Assembly (NCBI GenBank): GCA_021795795.1
Contig: JAJYPA010000373.1
Span: 1-7,918 of the forward strand
DNA length: 7,918 nt
Source: Pseudomonadota bacterium
GTDB taxonomy: Bacteria > Pseudomonadota > Gammaproteobacteria > Halothiobacillales > Halothiobacillaceae
Direction of reading: 5' to 3'
A program made the translations under genes and the position numbers. The notes under the pieces were generated by a model. The model was given only the letters and a program-made list of their open reading frames with translations, made no database searches and was not told the DNA's origin. This document shows positions 6,976 through 7,918 of the stretch, one piece after another; positions within the stretch are counted from its first letter, which is position 1, and every line of letters starts with the position of its first letter.

Positions 6976-7749
6976 ATGAGCGTTTCTATTCATCGAGAAG
7001 AAACCAAAGGTGGACGCAACCTCAGTTTCCGCTATGGGGATGAACAGATCGTTTTTGATCGAGTCACACGACATGCCCGTGCAACACGCGTATTGATCAA
7101 GGTTCATCCCAATTGCCGTGTCGAAGTCGCCGCCCCCGCTTCCAGCGATGACCAAGAAGTGATGGCCGCAGTACAGAAACGCGGGCGTTGGATTTACCAG
7201 CAACTGCGAACATTTCGTGCCCTACTTGAACATGTCACCCCGCGTCAATTCGTGAGTGGAGAAAGCCACCATTACCTCGGGCGGCGCTATTTGCTCAAAG
7301 TGATTGAATCTCCTAACGAGAATCAAGGCGTTAAGCTGCTCAGAGGACGGCTTGAAGTGCTGGTGCGGCAGAAATGCAGTGCCAAGGTGCAAAACTTGCT
7401 TTCAGATTGGTATAGGCAACGGGCACAGGAAGTATTCAACCGTCGTTTGGACGCGATGTTGGCGCAGGCACTGTGGGTAGAAGAACGCCCGCCCATTCGG
7501 ATTCTATCCATGCAAACCCAGTGGGGAAGTTGCTCACCTAGAGGGCAACTGACACTGAATCCCCATTTGGTCAAAGCACCCCGAGAATGTATTGATTACG
7601 TGATACTGCACGAGCTTTGCCACATCGCCGAGCATAACCACAGTGAGCGGTTCTACCGCCTAATGGGTCAGGTTATGCCCAACTGGGAGCAAACTAAAAC
7701 CCGACTTGATGGTATGTCGAACCTGCTGCTAGGTAATCTTCACTTCTAG
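6976..7749 (+). CDS. YgjP/DUF45-type zinc metallopeptidase (M48-like, HExxH)
   Basis: This 257-residue protein has the family layout. A beta-rich N-terminal part holds FVSGESHHYLGRRYLLKVI at about residues 93-111. Then come WGSCSPRGQLTLNPHLV (about 183-199) and the zinc site HELCH (212-216, with H212, E213, H216). A further histidine in the EHNHSERFY stretch, probably H222, is the likely third ligand. It is expected to be a cytoplasmic metal-dependent hydrolase; no signal peptide is seen. The start is uncertain: ATG 6976 follows the hsdR stop by 5 nt, while TTG 6967 overlaps that stop as TTGA, and both have only weak purine-rich sites upstream (AGGA at 6952-6955). Genes of this family often sit directly after hsdR, but their role there is not known. 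Confidence 0.88.
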   Translation: MSVSIHREETKGGRNLSFRYGDEQIVFDRVTRHARATRVLIKVHPNCRVEVAAPASSDDQEVMAAVQKRGRWIYQQLRTFRALLEHVTPRQFVSGESHHYLGRRYLLKVIESPNENQGVKLLRGRLEVLVRQKCSAKVQNLLSDWYRQRAQEVFNRRLDAMLAQALWVEERPPIRILSMQTQWGSCSPRGQLTLNPHLVKAPRECIDYVILHELCHIAEHNHSERFYRLMGQVMPNWEQTKTRLDGMSNLLLGNLHF

Positions 7750-7772
7750 TTGATTTGCCTCGGCCTCCCCAG

Positions 7773-7806
7773 CCGATTTCCACTGCAATCGGGGTTTAAC
7801 CCCCGA
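7773..7806. terminator. Overlapping hairpins downstream of the metallopeptidase gene
   Basis: Two stems compete here. CCGATT (7773-7778) pairs with AATCGG (7787-7792) around an 8-nt loop. TCGGGG (7789-7794) pairs with CCCCGA (7801-7806) around a 6-nt loop. The second is GC-rich but is followed by AATAAAAT rather than a T-run on the + strand. They may act as a weak terminator for either strand, as messenger 3' end protection, or as nothing. There is no other sign of a gene between 7750 and 7825. Confidence 0.3.
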
Positions 7807-7825
7807 AATAAAATGGACCCCTCAG

Positions 7826-7918
7826 TCAAGACACTAATTCATTGAGTTTAAGAGGGTAGCCTTTGACACGCAGCTGCATGGCGCTGCCCCGGTTTTTGAT
7901 TCTGTTTTTTCCTGGCGA
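7826..7918 (-). CDS. Unidentified minus-strand frame, C-terminal 30 residues (possibly a transposase end)
   Basis: Reading leftward from the window edge, an open frame of 30 codons ends at a TGA (TCA on the + strand at 7826-7828). The peptide is strongly basic (PGKNRIKNRG, then MQLRVKGYPLKLNELVS). I do not recognise it with certainty. A + strand TGGACCCCTC starts 12 nt beyond the stop, at 7814. A TG-initial, C-rich end just after a stop codon is the usual look of an insertion-sequence terminus, so this may be the 3' end of an IS transposase. The other end is outside the window. Chance openness of such a short frame is also possible. Confidence 0.35.
   Translation of the reverse strand, partial: SPGKNRIKNRGSAMQLRVKGYPLKLNELVS

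Noticed and set aside
1..7918. CRISPR array, tRNA or rRNA genes
   Set aside because: No regularly spaced repeats and no cloverleaf or conserved rRNA stretches were seen on either strand.

Overview
The window is most of a type I restriction-modification (RM) locus from a proteobacterium, interleaved with accessory genes. A proteobacterial host, probably gamma or beta, is inferred from three things: a YecA/UPF0149 protein carrying a SEC-C motif, a RhuM-family remnant, and strong purine-rich ribosome binding sites before most genes. The species cannot be named from the sequence. All confident genes are on the + strand.

Left block (3-2533): the C-terminal tail of a probable Fic-family protein, then hsdS (the DNA specificity subunit), then a DUF3800 (RNase H-like) protein, then a 155-residue protein that resembles small BECR-fold (barnase/EndoU/colicin/RelE-type) nucleases. 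Each gene overlaps the next. The fic/hsdS overlap is 11 nt, and the two later junctions share one base in TAATG. Each downstream start has a good Shine-Dalgarno sequence inside the preceding gene. This block therefore looks like one translationally coupled transcript. The modification subunit gene hsdM is not in the window and would be expected upstream of the fic-like gene.

Middle block (2534-3686): a 159-nt spacer with a weak terminator-like hairpin, then a YecA/UPF0149-SEC-C gene, then a truncated or internally deleted RhuM-family gene of 99 codons.

Right block (3692-7749): a full-length hsdR (1092 aa, nuclease plus SF2 translocase motifs), overlapped by or nearly touching a YgjP/DUF45-type HExxH metallopeptidase gene. 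Families of this kind are often found next to type I RM genes.

Right edge (7750-7918): overlapping hairpins, then the last 30 codons of an unidentified minus-strand reading frame. This could be the end of an insertion sequence.

How the genes may work together: HsdS with the off-window HsdM would methylate host DNA at a bipartite site, and adding HsdR gives the restriction complex. The DUF3800 and BECR-like genes are placed to be co-made with HsdS and may be a second nuclease or toxin layer of defence. That role is inference from placement and fold resemblance only.
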